Assembly: GCA_023511795.1 (NCBI GenBank)
Contig: JAIMAU010000008.1
Span: 54,916 to 118,915 of the forward strand
Reading direction: 5' to 3'
Length of the DNA: 64,000 bases
DNA from: Armatimonadota bacterium
GTDB lineage: Bacteria; Armatimonadota; UBA5829; DTJY01
Positions 33,616 to 43,447 of the stretch are shown in pieces. The position numbers and the translations under genes are program-made. Positions within the stretch are counted from its first letter, which is position 1. Each line of letters begins with the position of its first letter. The notes under the pieces are model-generated. The model was not told the DNA's origin and searched no databases. It saw nothing but the letters and a program-made list of their open reading frames with translations.

Positions 33616-34731
33616 ATGAGAGCATCGCCTTGGTACTATGTTTCGATAGTTCTTCTTGTACTAGTTGTTATTGCTGCGTTAATTCTCGCTGGTGCATTTT
33701 TATTGGCCGTTCGCGGCGTTCTGCCGCCATTTATCATTGCATTTATAATTGCCTGGTTGCTAGACCCTCTTCTTGTAAGACTTCAGAAACATAAGGTGCC
33801 GAGAATTGTAGCAGTCGCTGGAGTCTATATTGTCTTCCTTGCATTTTTCGTTTTGGGGATACTTTTCATTGTGCCCATTGTTGTTAAACAAGCCCAGGAC
33901 TTAGCAAGAGACATCCCGCATCAATACGCTCGCTTTCAGGATTTTCTTACTGCATTTATGCAAAAACACCAGAGCCTACTAGAAAGATTGCAGCTGCCAA
34001 CAACTTTGCAAGAAGCTTTTAGCAGGTATAGCAGCCGGATTGCACCGATAACAAGGTCTGCAATTCAAGCTTTAAGTCATTGGTTGCTAGAAAACCTCTC
34101 GAAAGCAGTATGGCTTATCTTAATACCGCTATCGGCATTTTATTTCTTAAACGACATGGAGCGCATACGGAGCAAGTCCGTGCTTATTGTGCCAAAACGA
34201 TATCGGGCACGAGTAACCGAAATCGCTTCACGAGTTGGCCAGGTATTCAGTAGTTATGTTCGTGGACTAATAATCGTTTGTCTATTATATAGCATTGGTA
34301 CAACTGTTATTCTTGCGGCTATAGGTCTTAAATATGGGATTATCCTTGGGCTCCTCGCAGGCGTACTATACGCTGTGCCCTACGTAGGCGCCATCACCAT
34401 AACATTGCTTGTATTTCTTGTAGGTTTGGCAACGTATCCGCAAGGGGCATTTGCACATGCTGTTTTTGCAGGCCTTTTAATGGTGGTTTTAAATCAAACC
34501 TTCGATTTGGTAATCACACCGAGGATACTGGGGAAGTCAGTTGGGCTACACCCTGTTCTTGGTCTAATGGCATTGGTAGCAGGTGGCCAATTATTTGGCA
34601 TTGTGGGCATGATTCTTGCAGTTCCAGTTGTGGCAAGCATTCAGGAAGTTGTTTTTGAATTCTTCCCAGAACTCAAAGTCAAGGAAAATAAGAAGCGCAA
34701 AAGCCATGAGAATAGCAAAAAGCAAGGTTAG
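33616..34731 (+). CDS. AI-2E family (PerM-like) membrane protein
   Basis: 371 aa with about eight membrane segments and a soluble stretch (about 85-155) between the second and third groups, as in the AI-2E transporter/PerM family. The conserved C-terminal signature reads ITPRILGKSVGLHPVLGLMALVAGGQLFGIVGMILAVPV with a Lys-rich tail. Members export small signals or ions (for example Na/H antiport); the substrate here is unknown. It is a single gene with its own promoter. Confidence 0.88.
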   Translation: MRASPWYYVSIVLLVLVVIAALILAGAFLLAVRGVLPPFIIAFIIAWLLDPLLVRLQKHKVPRIVAVAGVYIVFLAFFVLGILFIVPIVVKQAQDLARDIPHQYARFQDFLTAFMQKHQSLLERLQLPTTLQEAFSRYSSRIAPITRSAIQALSHWLLENLSKAVWLILIPLSAFYFLNDMERIRSKSVLIVPKRYRARVTEIASRVGQVFSSYVRGLIIVCLLYSIGTTVILAAIGLKYGIILGLLAGVLYAVPYVGAITITLLVFLVGLATYPQGAFAHAVFAGLLMVVLNQTFDLVITPRILGKSVGLHPVLGLMALVAGGQLFGIVGMILAVPVVASIQEVVFEFFPELKVKENKKRKSHENSKKQG

Positions 34732-34805
34732 TATTTCAACGGGCCTCTTTCTCCCCCTAAATTGGTAAAATTCCGTTAAATGGGTAATACATTTGAGGAA
34801 GAATC

Positions 34806-35537
34806 ATGTTAATCCAGCTTATTGCATACAGCACAACAGCAGGTCTCGCTACTCTTGCAGGGGCGATTGCGGTATTAGCAAGAGGTCCTCTGAGGCGCAA
34901 AACCGTGGCTAGAATGATGGGTTTTGGATCAGGGGTTCTTACTGGCGCCGCTTTTCTTCATCTCATCCCGAGTTCGGTGGAGCGGTCGCCAATTATCGCT
35001 GGGGCAGGAATGGTGATTAGCTTTTTGATTTTTATAGCAATCGAGCATGTGGTAGTCATCCGAGCGCACCCGCATCCAGCACATCATCCGATTGGTCGAG
35101 TGGAAGCTATTGGCATTGTAGGTTTTATAGCGCTAACTGTGCACAGCCTTGTGGATGGTTTGGCTATTGCCGCGGGTTTCAGGGTTTCCCATGAATTGGG
35201 ATTGACAGCGGCAATTGCGGTAATTGCTCATGAAGTTCCCGAGGGCGTGACTTCAGTATCAGTCTTCACTGCCGCAAATTACGCACGCAAGTTGACTCTT
35301 ATGTTGTCTTCAATTGTTGCCTTGGCAACGCCAGGCGCTGCACTTATCTCGTGGTTTTGGACGAGGGGAATTACCCAAGAAGCCCTAGCATTTCTATTAG
35401 CATTTGCCGCAGGTTCGTTTATTTACGTCCCAGCCGCAGATATCCTGCCTCGACTGCATGAAGAGCGAGATATTCCTTCGTTTATTTACCTCCTACTAGG
35501 TGTTGCAATCCCTGTGGTGCTTCTATTCTTAGAATAA
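34806..35537 (+). CDS. ZIP family divalent metal transporter
   Basis: 243 aa with eight predicted membrane segments. The ZIP metal-site motifs are in the fourth and fifth helices: TVHSLVDGLAIAAG and VIAHEVPEGVTS. A His-rich loop (HPHPAHHP) lies before them. Zinc or iron is the likely substrate. GAGGA precedes the ATG; a weak TTGGTA-17-TAATAC promoter can be read upstream. Its stop lies seven bases from that of the convergent glpD. Confidence 0.9.
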   Translation: MLIQLIAYSTTAGLATLAGAIAVLARGPLRRKTVARMMGFGSGVLTGAAFLHLIPSSVERSPIIAGAGMVISFLIFIAIEHVVVIRAHPHPAHHPIGRVEAIGIVGFIALTVHSLVDGLAIAAGFRVSHELGLTAAIAVIAHEVPEGVTSVSVFTAANYARKLTLMLSSIVALATPGAALISWFWTRGITQEALAFLLAFAAGSFIYVPAADILPRLHEERDIPSFIYLLLGVAIPVVLLFLE

Positions 35538-35544
35538 AAGATGT

Positions 35545-37107
35545 TTATTCGACAATGTATCCCTTTGCGATTTTCTCATATTCGGCTACCTGCTTTTCGC
35601 TCCAGCTTTCGTCTTGCTCCAACTCAGTAGCCATAATCTTAGCCACCGTTGGGGCCATCTCGATGCTGGTTCGCGCACCAAGAAGCAATGCACGAGTCCT
35701 TCGGGAAAGTACATCTTCAACCGTTCGAGCCATTTCATTTCTAACAGCCCAGACGATTTCTCCTATAAGATAGGGCATTTTAGGATGAATACGCTTCCCA
35801 TACTCAGGTTTCTCATTAAGCAGCGATTGAAGCGCTGGAGCGTCTGCCCCATAAATGCTTAGATTTCCGAAGCGTTCAGCATTTTTGTGGAAACCGTGGA
35901 TTGGAAGACTGGCGGTAACACATTCTCTAGCTTCTAGGTTTCCCAGCAGGATGGCTTGGTCTATGACATCCTGCGCCATCTTTCTATAGGTTGTCCACTT
36001 GCCACCCGCGATTGTGATTAGGCCTGATTGAGAAATATGTACAACATGGTCGCGTGACAGTGCAGCCGTACTTTCGACATCCGCTGAAGCCACTAGCGGC
36101 CGAATCCCTGCAAAGACGCTTAGAACATCGCTTCCGTTTGGGTCCTTGCTTAAGTAGCGTGCGGCATGGCATAAGAGAAAGTCAATTTCTTCTTTAAAAG
36201 GTCTTGGCTCAACGGGAATATCATCAATCGGAGTGTCTGTAGTGCCGATAACTACGGTATTATGCCATGGAATAGCAAACATGACACGGCCGTCGTCGGT
36301 ATGCGGTACCATAATTGCTGAGTCTCCGGGAAGGAATGATCTATCAAGAACAATATGTACGCCTTGACTGGGACTAATGATTGGTATTGCTTCTGGGTTG
36401 TCGAGCCGGCGAATTGAATCGGCAAAAGGACCTGTGGCGTTAACAACTACCTTCCCACGAATCTCAAGGATTTCGCCGGTCTCAAGATCCACAACCTTGA
36501 TACCATCTACAACGCCATCCGATTTTAAAAGTCCTGTTACTTCCACATAATTAACAAGAATTGCTCCCTGCTCGGCGGCTGTTTGTGCCATGTTTATGAT
36601 AAGTCGGGCGTCGTCAAATTGTCCGTCGTAATAAATCACACCTCCGCGAAGGCTTTTCGTTTCGATGGTAGGAATTCTAGCCAGAGTTTCGTCATGTGAG
36701 AGAAGGCGGGAACGCCCGAATCCCTGCCTGCCCGCCATGATATCGTAAACCTTAAGACCAAATCCATAGAATCCGCCTTCCCACCAATCATAACGTGGAA
36801 CTACGAAAGGCAAATCATGGACAAGGTGAGGGGCATTTTGTCTAAGGAGCCCTCGCTCGCGAAGTGCTTCAAGAACCAAGGAGATATTTCCCTGCTGAAG
36901 ATACCGCACCCCACCGTGAGCAAGCTTGGTGCTTCGACTTGACGTTCCTTTGCCAAAGTCATACTTCTCGACGAGCACAGTGCGATAGCCTCGGGATGCT
37001 GCGTCAATAGCAATTCCAATTCCAGTGGCTCCTCCCCCGATTACCACTATATCCCAACAATCAGGAAAGTTCTTGATTTGTTTAAGCATCTGACTGCGGT
37101 CTAACAT
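35545..37107 (-). CDS. glpD: Glycerol-3-phosphate dehydrogenase, FAD-dependent
   Basis: 520 aa flavoprotein that oxidises glycerol-3-phosphate to dihydroxyacetone phosphate at the membrane. Seen: VVIGGGATGIGIAIDAASRG, the GlpD signature KGTSSRSTKLAHGGVRYL, FAIPWHNTVVIGTTDTP and AGGKWTTYRKMAQD. The C-terminal helical domain is complete. No glycerol kinase or facilitator genes are next to it. Confidence 0.95.
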   Translation of the reverse strand: MLDRSQMLKQIKNFPDCWDIVVIGGGATGIGIAIDAASRGYRTVLVEKYDFGKGTSSRSTKLAHGGVRYLQQGNISLVLEALRERGLLRQNAPHLVHDLPFVVPRYDWWEGGFYGFGLKVYDIMAGRQGFGRSRLLSHDETLARIPTIETKSLRGGVIYYDGQFDDARLIINMAQTAAEQGAILVNYVEVTGLLKSDGVVDGIKVVDLETGEILEIRGKVVVNATGPFADSIRRLDNPEAIPIISPSQGVHIVLDRSFLPGDSAIMVPHTDDGRVMFAIPWHNTVVIGTTDTPIDDIPVEPRPFKEEIDFLLCHAARYLSKDPNGSDVLSVFAGIRPLVASADVESTAALSRDHVVHISQSGLITIAGGKWTTYRKMAQDVIDQAILLGNLEARECVTASLPIHGFHKNAERFGNLSIYGADAPALQSLLNEKPEYGKRIHPKMPYLIGEIVWAVRNEMARTVEDVLSRRTRALLLGARTSIEMAPTVAKIMATELEQDESWSEKQVAEYEKIAKGYIVE

Positions 37108-37128
37108 ATTCGCTTTCTCCCTTCTGAA

Positions 37129-37157
37129 ATTATACAGATATCACTACCTGCGGTCTA
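37129..37157 (-). promoter_or_regulatory. Promoter for glpD
   Basis: On the minus strand TAGACC (37157-37152), a 17-bp spacer and TATAAT (37134-37129). The leader would be only about 15 nt. It is divergent from the rpsB promoter. Confidence 0.4.
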
Positions 37158-37280
37158 TACAAGAAGGAGGTTTTGTCTTGCCGAATGCTTAAAGAAAAGC
37201 AAAATGCTTGCTTTTCGAGAGGAAGTTTGGAAGGCCTATTGCAAACCGAGGAATTATGTTTGTATTATACACTGTAACAC

Positions 37281-37309
37281 TTGAAATTTCCGAAATTGCG
37301 TGTTATACT
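37281..37309 (+). promoter_or_regulatory. rpsB: Promoter for the rpsB operon
   Basis: TTGAAA (37281-37286), a 17-bp spacer and TATACT (37304-37309): close to sigma-70 consensus. The predicted start near 37316 is exactly at the palindrome and hairpin of the rpsB leader. Confidence 0.6.
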
Positions 37310-37316
37310 AATTTTC

Positions 37317-37375
37317 CATGACCTTAGGTCATGAAATTCGCACCCTTTTGGACCTTGGTCCGGGTGCCATTTTTA
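37317..37375 (+). promoter_or_regulatory. rpsB leader with palindrome and terminator-like hairpin
   Basis: CATGACCT-T-AGGTCATG (37317-37333) is a 17-bp palindrome at the very start of the predicted transcript. Next, GCACCC (37340-37345) and GGGTGC (37362-37367) enclose GGACC-TT-GGTCC (37350-37361) with a TTTT bulge, followed by CATTTTTATG. This resembles an attenuator. Leaders controlled by S2 itself are known before rpsB in several groups; that this is one is inferred. Confidence 0.5.
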
Positions 37376-37433
37376 TGTGGTTGGACCGAGGGTTGAAGAA
37401 AGGGGAGGCTTAAAACCGAAAGGAGAAAGGCAA

Positions 37434-38327
37434 TTGAGTTCACTAACAATGAAAGAGCTCCTCGAGGCAGGGGTTCACTTTGGCCATCAGACCCGCAAAT
37501 GGAACCCTAAGATGAAGCGGTATATCTATGGTGGCCGGAATGGAATCTACATCATCGATCTGCACCAAACTCTAAAGCTCTTCGAGGAAGCCAAGCAATT
37601 CATCCAAGAGGCCGTTGCGGCTGGCGAGATTGTGCTCTTTGTGGGCACAAAGAAGCAGGCGCAAGAGGCAGTTGAAGAGTCGGCAAAGCGTGCTGGAATG
37701 TACTGGGTAAACCAGCGATGGTTGGGTGGTATGCTCACCAACTTCAAAACAATTCAGACAAGGATAGAGCGCCTAAATGAGTTAAAGAGGATGGCGGAGG
37801 ATGGCACCCTCGACAAGCTTCCTAAGAAGGAGGCAAAAAAGCTAAGGGACGAATTGGCAAAGCTAGAGAAGTTTCTTGGCGGGATAAAGGAAATGCCAAA
37901 ACTTCCTGGAGTTGTCTACATCGTCGACCTTAAAAAAGAGCGGATCGCACTTCAAGAAGCACGAAAGCTAGAGATTCCTGTGGTTGCAATTGTGGATACA
38001 AACTGCGACCCTGATGAAGTTACTTATCCAATACCTGGCAACGATGATGCTATTCGTGCAATCAAGCTAATCACCAGTAAGATAGCCGATGCAATTCTCG
38101 AAGTACGGCAAGTTGAGACCGAAGGCGAAGTGACAGAGGTCGAAGCGGCAGAGGAAGCCGAAGAAGTCGAGGAGCTGGAAGGTGAGGAGAAACCCGAAGC
38201 ATTAGCCGACGAAGATCTCGTGATGGCTTTCGAGATGGGAGAAGAAGCAATCGAAGAGGAAGAGATTGGTGATGTGGAAAGCATCGCCCGAAAATACGGC
38301 ATTGAGTTCAAAGAAGAGGAAGAGTAG
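37434..38327 (+). CDS. rpsB: 30S ribosomal protein S2 with a long acidic C-terminal extension
   Basis: 297 aa from TTG 37434, which has AAAGGAGA nine bases upstream; the preceding in-frame codons lie in the leader. The S2 core is canonical ([76 protein letters not shown]). After about residue 225 comes an extension of some 70 residues, very rich in Glu, ending in a more regular segment ([14 protein letters not shown]). First gene of the translation/isoprenoid block. Confidence 0.96.
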   Translation: MSSLTMKELLEAGVHFGHQTRKWNPKMKRYIYGGRNGIYIIDLHQTLKLFEEAKQFIQEAVAAGEIVLFVGTKKQAQEAVEESAKRAGMYWVNQRWLGGMLTNFKTIQTRIERLNELKRMAEDGTLDKLPKKEAKKLRDELAKLEKFLGGIKEMPKLPGVVYIVDLKKERIALQEARKLEIPVVAIVDTNCDPDEVTYPIPGNDDAIRAIKLITSKIADAILEVRQVETEGEVTEVEAAEEAEEVEELEGEEKPEALADEDLVMAFEMGEEAIEEEEIGDVESIARKYGIEFKEEEE

Positions 38328-38337
38328 GTAGAATCTT

Positions 38338-38937
38338 ATGACAATCTCAGCAGATAAAGTTAAGGAACTAAGGGAAAGAACAGGCGCTGGCATGATGGAG
38401 TGCAAGAGAGCGCTCGAAGAAGCTGGTGGCGATATGGAGCGAGCTGCAAACATCCTGCGCGAGAAAGGAGCGGCTACCCTTTCAAAGCGTGATGCAAAAG
38501 CTACCACAGAAGGCACAATTGCTTGTTACGTTCACACTGGTGGAAAAATTGGTGTCTTAGTGGAGCTCGACTGCGAAACTGATTTCGTGGCCAAAACCGA
38601 AGAGTTTCAACAGCTCGCTCATGACATCGCAATGCAGATTGCTTGGAGTCAGCCAGAATACATCTCAAGGGAGGACATCCCACAAGAGCGTCTGGAACAG
38701 GAGCGTGAAATTCATAGGCAATGGGCTTTGAACCAAGGCAAGCCTGAAGCGGCCTTGCCGAAAATCATAGAAGGCCGAATGGAGAAGTTCTACGCTACCG
38801 TTGTACTCATGGACCAGCCGTTCATTAAGGATGAGACCAAGACAATCGCCGATCTAATTCATGAGAAAGTAGCAAAACTCAAGGAAAAAATCGTTGTTCG
38901 AAGGTTCGTCCGCTACCGGGTTGGCGAGCTGGGCTAG
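38338..38937 (+). CDS. tsf: Translation elongation factor Ts
   Basis: 199 aa, the short form with a single core repeat. The N-terminal UBA-like domain (KVKELRERTGAGMMECKRAL), the EF-Tu contact LVELDCETDFVAK, and the C-terminal HEKVAKLKEKIVVRRFVRYRVGE are present. It recycles EF-Tu-GDP. It lies ten bases after rpsB. Confidence 0.97.
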   Translation: MTISADKVKELRERTGAGMMECKRALEEAGGDMERAANILREKGAATLSKRDAKATTEGTIACYVHTGGKIGVLVELDCETDFVAKTEEFQQLAHDIAMQIAWSQPEYISREDIPQERLEQEREIHRQWALNQGKPEAALPKIIEGRMEKFYATVVLMDQPFIKDETKTIADLIHEKVAKLKEKIVVRRFVRYRVGELG

Positions 38938-39054
38938 GAGATTCCATCCCTTTCCTCCAAGAGGGTCTGCAAGATAGGAAATAAGGTTTACAAGGGGATT
39001 GGCAAGCCGTTGGCAGTTTGTTGGGGCGCCATTAACATAAAGTCAATCCCATAG

Positions 39055-39090
39055 CCGGAAAAGCGTCAAAATCCTTTCCGGACTTCTTTT
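39055..39090 (+). terminator. Terminator-like hairpin between tsf and pyrH
   Basis: CCGGAAA (39055-39061) pairs with TTTCCGG (39075-39081), followed by ACTTCTTTTGGG. It may partly end the rpsB-tsf transcript or attenuate pyrH. The 175-bp gap around it otherwise holds nothing recognisable. Confidence 0.45.
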
Positions 39091-39112
39091 GGGGGAGAGG
39101 TGGCTTAAAAAT

Positions 39113-39847
39113 ATGGGTTCAAATAAACTCAGGTGGAAAAGAGTCCTGCTTAAGCTCAGCGGCGAGGCATTTGCTGGCGATAAGGGCCAAAGGGGCATAA
39201 ACCCGCTAGTAGTAAAAAACCTGGCTGAGGAAATAAAGGCAGCTCACGAATTGGGGATTGAGATTGCTGTCGTTGTAGGTGGCGGCAATATTATTCGCGG
39301 CGGCAAAGCTTCAGAAAACGGAGTTGACCGCGCAACAGCCGACTATATGGGTATGCTTGCCACCGTGATAAACGCTATGGCTTTGCAAGAGGCTTTAGAA
39401 AAGATTGGCATCATGACGCGCGTTCAGACAGCAATCGAAATGCGCTCTGTGGCCGAGCCGTTTATTCGCCGAAGGGCAGTGCGTCATTTGGAGAAAGGTC
39501 GTGTCGTCATCTTTGCGGCAGGCACGGGCAATCCATTTTTTACAACAGATACCGCAGCTGCCTTGAGGGCTCTCGAAATACATGCTGACGTAGTTTTGAA
39601 AGCAACCGACGTTGATGGTGTTTATGACCGAGATCCTAATGTCTGTCCAGACGCGAAAAAGTATGAATCAATAGATTTTATGGAAGCCATCAATCGGGGG
39701 CTTGGCATCATGGACCTTACAGCTTTCACGTTGTGTAAGGAGAATAATCTTCCAATAGTTGTATTTGACATTACAAAACCGGGAAGCATTAAAAAGGCAG
39801 CTATGGGTGAACCGATTGGAACGTATGTCGGGAGGGTAAAGTCATGA
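39113..39847 (+). CDS. pyrH: Uridylate kinase
   Basis: 244 aa from ATG 39113; a TTG eight codons earlier is unlikely. It phosphorylates UMP to UDP. Seen: [56 protein letters not shown] and [13 protein letters not shown]. The stop overlaps the frr start (ATGA). Confidence 0.97.
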   Translation: MGSNKLRWKRVLLKLSGEAFAGDKGQRGINPLVVKNLAEEIKAAHELGIEIAVVVGGGNIIRGGKASENGVDRATADYMGMLATVINAMALQEALEKIGIMTRVQTAIEMRSVAEPFIRRRAVRHLEKGRVVIFAAGTGNPFFTTDTAAALRALEIHADVVLKATDVDGVYDRDPNVCPDAKKYESIDFMEAINRGLGIMDLTAFTLCKENNLPIVVFDITKPGSIKKAAMGEPIGTYVGRVKS

Positions 39848-40401
39848 TTCAAGATGTGCAGAAGGAAGCCGAAAAGAAGATGATTGGGGCAGTCGAAGCT
39901 GCCCAACGTGAATTTGCTACTATTCGCACGGGGAGAGCTAATCCAGCTCTTCTCGAGAGGGTCACGGTGGACTACTATGGAACGCCGATGCCGGTCAACC
40001 AGCTAGCCACAATTTCCGTGCCAGAGCCGAGGCTTCTCGTGATCGCACCTTGGGATAGAAACGCTCTTCCGCTTATAGAAAAGGCAATCATCAAGTCGGA
40101 CCTAGGGTTGACGCCGGTTAGCGACGGGCACGTAATAAGACTTAATATCCCTGTTTTGACCGAGGAGCGTCGCAAGGAAATGATAAAACTTCTGCACAAA
40201 AAGGCTGAGGAAGCGCGTGTAGCCGTGCGAAATGTTAGAAGGGAGGCTAACGAGGAGCTCAAAAAGTTGGAAAAAAGCGGCCAAGCATCTGAGGACGATG
40301 TTCGGCGTGCCCAAGAACACATTCAAAAGCTTACTGATAAGTATATCGAACAGATAGACCGCATTACCGAAGCAAAAGAAGCCGAGTTAATGGAAGTTTA
40401 A
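39844..40401 (+). CDS. frr: Ribosome recycling factor
   Basis: 185 aa, full length for the family. Seen: the helical start with [40 protein letters not shown], and [22 protein letters not shown]. It splits post-termination ribosomes together with EF-G. It overlaps pyrH by four bases. Confidence 0.97.
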   Translation: MIQDVQKEAEKKMIGAVEAAQREFATIRTGRANPALLERVTVDYYGTPMPVNQLATISVPEPRLLVIAPWDRNALPLIEKAIIKSDLGLTPVSDGHVIRLNIPVLTEERRKEMIKLLHKKAEEARVAVRNVRREANEELKKLEKSGQASEDDVRRAQEHIQKLTDKYIEQIDRITEAKEAELMEV

Positions 40402-40450
40402 AGTCCCTTCACTTTTCATCACTCACTTACTTCGTCAGGGGTTAACGCAT

Positions 40451-41203
40451 TTGACTGAAACCGAACGAGTTATGCAGCAGATGGGCATTACTCTAGATCC
40501 CCACCGTATGCCCCAACATATTGCAATCATTATGGATGGGAATGGCCGCTGGGCGACTCAACGCGGCTTGCCTCGTACCATGGGCCACAAAGAAGGCTAT
40601 AAGACAGTAAATGAGATTGTTCGCGCCTGCGGTGAGCTCAAGATAAAGGCCCTGACCTTATATACTTTCTCAACCGAGAATTGGAACCGGCCCAAGGAGG
40701 AGATAAAAGTTATAATGCAGCTCATCGAAATGGCTGCTAGGGCGGAGCTTCAAACTTTATTGGAAAACAACGTCCGCTTGAGGGTTTCCGGACGATTTTC
40801 AGGTTTGCCGGAATCACTTCAGGAAGCACTCAAAACAGACATAGAAGCAACAAAAAATAATACAGGATTGATACTCAATCTTGCAATCAACTATGGCGGC
40901 CGACAGGAGATACTTGACGCAGTTAAAGAGGCATGTCGGCAAGTACGCGATGGCAGGATCGCACCGGAGGATATCACAGAGGACTACTTTTCAAACTTGC
41001 TATACACCGCCGGTTTGCCAGACCCCGACCTTTTGATTCGAACCGCCAATGAGCTTCGCGTCAGTAATTATCTGTTATGGCAGATCGCCTACGCAGAGAT
41101 ATGGGTAACTCCAACTCTCTGGCCTGACTTCCGACGGGAAGACCTCATTCAAGCGATTGCAGATTATCAAAAAAGGATTCGTAAGTTTGGAGGAGTGGTA
41201 TAG
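40451..41203 (+). CDS. uppS: Undecaprenyl diphosphate synthase
   Basis: 250 aa. It makes the C55 lipid carrier precursor for cell-wall synthesis. The catalytic Asp (about 29) is in IIMDGNGRWA; also seen are YTFSTENWNRPKEE and PDLLIRTANELRVSNYLLWQ. A TTG start has AGGGG nine bases upstream; ATG 40472 is the alternative. In most bacteria cdsA follows, but here dxr comes next. Confidence 0.95.
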   Translation: MTETERVMQQMGITLDPHRMPQHIAIIMDGNGRWATQRGLPRTMGHKEGYKTVNEIVRACGELKIKALTLYTFSTENWNRPKEEIKVIMQLIEMAARAELQTLLENNVRLRVSGRFSGLPESLQEALKTDIEATKNNTGLILNLAINYGGRQEILDAVKEACRQVRDGRIAPEDITEDYFSNLLYTAGLPDPDLLIRTANELRVSNYLLWQIAYAEIWVTPTLWPDFRREDLIQAIADYQKRIRKFGGVV

Positions 41204-41210
41204 AACCATT

Positions 41211-42353
41211 GTGAAAAACCTTGCTCTCCTTGGTTCAACAGGCTCAATTGGAAGGCAGGTGCTGGACGTAGTTTCGCGGCTTCCTGACCGACTTAAGGTT
41301 GTTTCTATAGCTGCGAACAGAAATGTTGAGCTTCTTGCCGACCAAGTGCGAAAGTTCGAACCCTATGTTGTCTCGGTTGGCACCGAGGAACATGCTCGCC
41401 AATTGAGCGATTTGTTAGGAAATACCAAGCCTCCAGCGATTTACAGCGGCGCGAAAGGTCTTGAGACTGTAGCAACCCACCCAGAGGCTGATATTGCTGT
41501 CATAGCGGTTGCCGGGGCGGTGGGACTTGCGCCCACGATTGCCGCTATTCTAGCAGGAAAGCACATTGCACTTGCAAGCAAGGAGGTACTTGTTGCAGCA
41601 GGGAGCTTAGTCACAAAACTTGCTGAAGAGAAAGGTATCCAAATCCTGCCCATTGATAGCGAGCATTCAGCGATATTTCAATGTCTCCAAGGCCAGGATA
41701 GAAGCAGACTCAGAAAGCTAATTCTAACAGCTTCGGGCGGTGCTTTTGCTAAGTATCCCATCGAGCAATTGCAAACGGTCAGTATTCAGGAAGCATTGGC
41801 GCATCCTACATGGAGCATGGGACGCAAAATTACTATAGATTCTGCAACGCTTATGAACAAAGGGCTGGAAATAATCGAAGCCCGATGGCTTTTTGGCATG
41901 GACCCCTCCCGAATTGAGGTTGTTATTCATCCGCAAAGTATAGTACACTCAATGGTGGAGTTCGAGGACGGTTCGGTGCTTGCACAAATGGGTATTCCAG
42001 ATATGCGGCTTCCAATTCAGTATGCTCTCCTATACCCAGAACGCATTGACACCGGTCTTCCCAGACTCGACATTGCAGCTCAGGGTTTACTCACATTCGA
42101 GAGACCCGACCCAGCGCGCTATCCTGCGCTTGAGCTTGCGTATAGGGCTGCCGAGCAGGGCGGCACAATGCCAGCTGTGATGAATGCGGCGAATGAAGTG
42201 GCAGTAGGCTTATTCCTAGAAGGAAAGATTGGTTTCCTAGAGATAGAGCGAAAAGTCCGTCGTGTCATGGAAAAACATAAACCTATTTATGACCCTGACC
42301 TTGCCCAAATACTTGAAGCAGACTCATGGGCAAGGATTACAGCGGCAGAATGA
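41211..42353 (+). CDS. dxr: 1-deoxy-D-xylulose 5-phosphate reductoisomerase
   Basis: 380 aa from GTG 41211, just after the uppS stop; longer frames overlap uppS. It is the second step of the MEP isoprenoid pathway. Seen: the NADPH fold LALLGSTGSIGRQ, ASKEVLVAAG, metal and substrate residues in DSEHSAIFQCLQG, LTASGGAF, HPTWSMGRKITIDSATLMNK and HPQSIVHSMVEF. Confidence 0.96.
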   Translation: MKNLALLGSTGSIGRQVLDVVSRLPDRLKVVSIAANRNVELLADQVRKFEPYVVSVGTEEHARQLSDLLGNTKPPAIYSGAKGLETVATHPEADIAVIAVAGAVGLAPTIAAILAGKHIALASKEVLVAAGSLVTKLAEEKGIQILPIDSEHSAIFQCLQGQDRSRLRKLILTASGGAFAKYPIEQLQTVSIQEALAHPTWSMGRKITIDSATLMNKGLEIIEARWLFGMDPSRIEVVIHPQSIVHSMVEFEDGSVLAQMGIPDMRLPIQYALLYPERIDTGLPRLDIAAQGLLTFERPDPARYPALELAYRAAEQGGTMPAVMNAANEVAVGLFLEGKIGFLEIERKVRRVMEKHKPIYDPDLAQILEADSWARITAAE

Positions 42354-42368
42354 TGGAGGAGTATTCTC

Positions 42369-43439
42369 GTGCAAACAAGCATAGACTGGATGGCTTTTGG
42401 CCAAACCAGCTTAGCATTAATTATTATAATTGGCGCGCTCATCTTCTTTCATGAGTTGGGGCATTTTGCTGCGGCAAAATTGTTCAGAATTAGAGTGGAA
42501 GAATTTGCGTTTGGCTTTGGCCCAAAGTTTATCCGTATTTTTAAGCGTGGCGAAACTGAATACACGATTCATCCCATACCGCTTGGCGGATTTGTTAAGT
42601 TAGCCGGAATGGAACCTGGCAAGGAGGATATCCCCGGTGGGTTCAATAGCAAGCCAGTTGGCCAAAGGATGCTCGTTTATTTCTCAGGACCACTTATGAG
42701 CTTTGTCCTTGCATATCTCATCTTTTGCATGTTAGGTGTGGTGATTGGCCTGCCCACTGGAATAATTAACAAAGTAGACCTCGTCGCACCAGGAAGCGAG
42801 GCAGAAAGAATAGGGCTGAAAACTGGGGATTTGATAGTCAGCATCAATGGCGAGAAAATAGACTCGGGCATGGAAATGCTAAAGATAATCCATGGTAGCC
42901 CAAATAAGCGTTTAACACTTGTTATCCAACGCGATGGTGAGCTGTTAACCAAGGTAGGGACGCCTCAACCTCAAATGCAGGAGGGCGGCAAAAAGATTGG
43001 CATTTTAGGATTCCTGCCGGCGCCAGTGCTCAAGCGAGTTAGTATTGGCGAGTCGGTGGTATATGGGACAAAAACGACAAAAGTATTCTTAACAAACATT
43101 CTCGCCTCAATATTCAGCCGGGAAATTGCAGATTCGGTTGGTGGGCCAATTTCTATTGCGGATGCCGCGAGAACTGGCGTTGAGCGCGGATTAAATGGCC
43201 TTCTCCAGCTAACGGCTGTGCTCAGCCTTAGTCTGGGCATAATTAACTTACTTCCAATCCCTGTCCTTGATGGAGGACATTTAATGCTGTTGCTCGTGGA
43301 AGCAATCAGGGGTAAGCGAATTTCCCAAGCTACCATGGAGCTTGCCATAAGGATTGGGATTACAACAATAGCCATTATTTTTCTTTTAATTATGTATCTG
43401 GATCTAAACAGGTTGGCTTCCAATAAGCTTTTCCGCTAG
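42369..43439 (+). CDS. rseP: Site-2 protease RseP-like (M50) with PDZ domain
   Basis: 356 aa intramembrane zinc protease. HELGH (28-32) lies in the first membrane segment, a single PDZ domain covers about residues 130-195 (DLVAPGSEAERIGLKTGDLI), and NLLPIPVLDGGH near the end provides the third metal ligand. Family members cut anti-sigma factors and signal-peptide remnants. The GTG start has GGAGGAG upstream. Confidence 0.94.
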   Translation: MQTSIDWMAFGQTSLALIIIIGALIFFHELGHFAAAKLFRIRVEEFAFGFGPKFIRIFKRGETEYTIHPIPLGGFVKLAGMEPGKEDIPGGFNSKPVGQRMLVYFSGPLMSFVLAYLIFCMLGVVIGLPTGIINKVDLVAPGSEAERIGLKTGDLIVSINGEKIDSGMEMLKIIHGSPNKRLTLVIQRDGELLTKVGTPQPQMQEGGKKIGILGFLPAPVLKRVSIGESVVYGTKTTKVFLTNILASIFSREIADSVGGPISIADAARTGVERGLNGLLQLTAVLSLSLGIINLLPIPVLDGGHLMLLLVEAIRGKRISQATMELAIRIGITTIAIIFLLIMYLDLNRLASNKLFR

Positions 43440-43447
43440 GTGACGGC

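Noticed and set aside
38024..38516. Ser-rich minus-strand frames opposite the end of rpsB
   Set aside because: Antisense of the Glu-rich codons of the S2 tail gives Ser-rich low-complexity frames; not genes.
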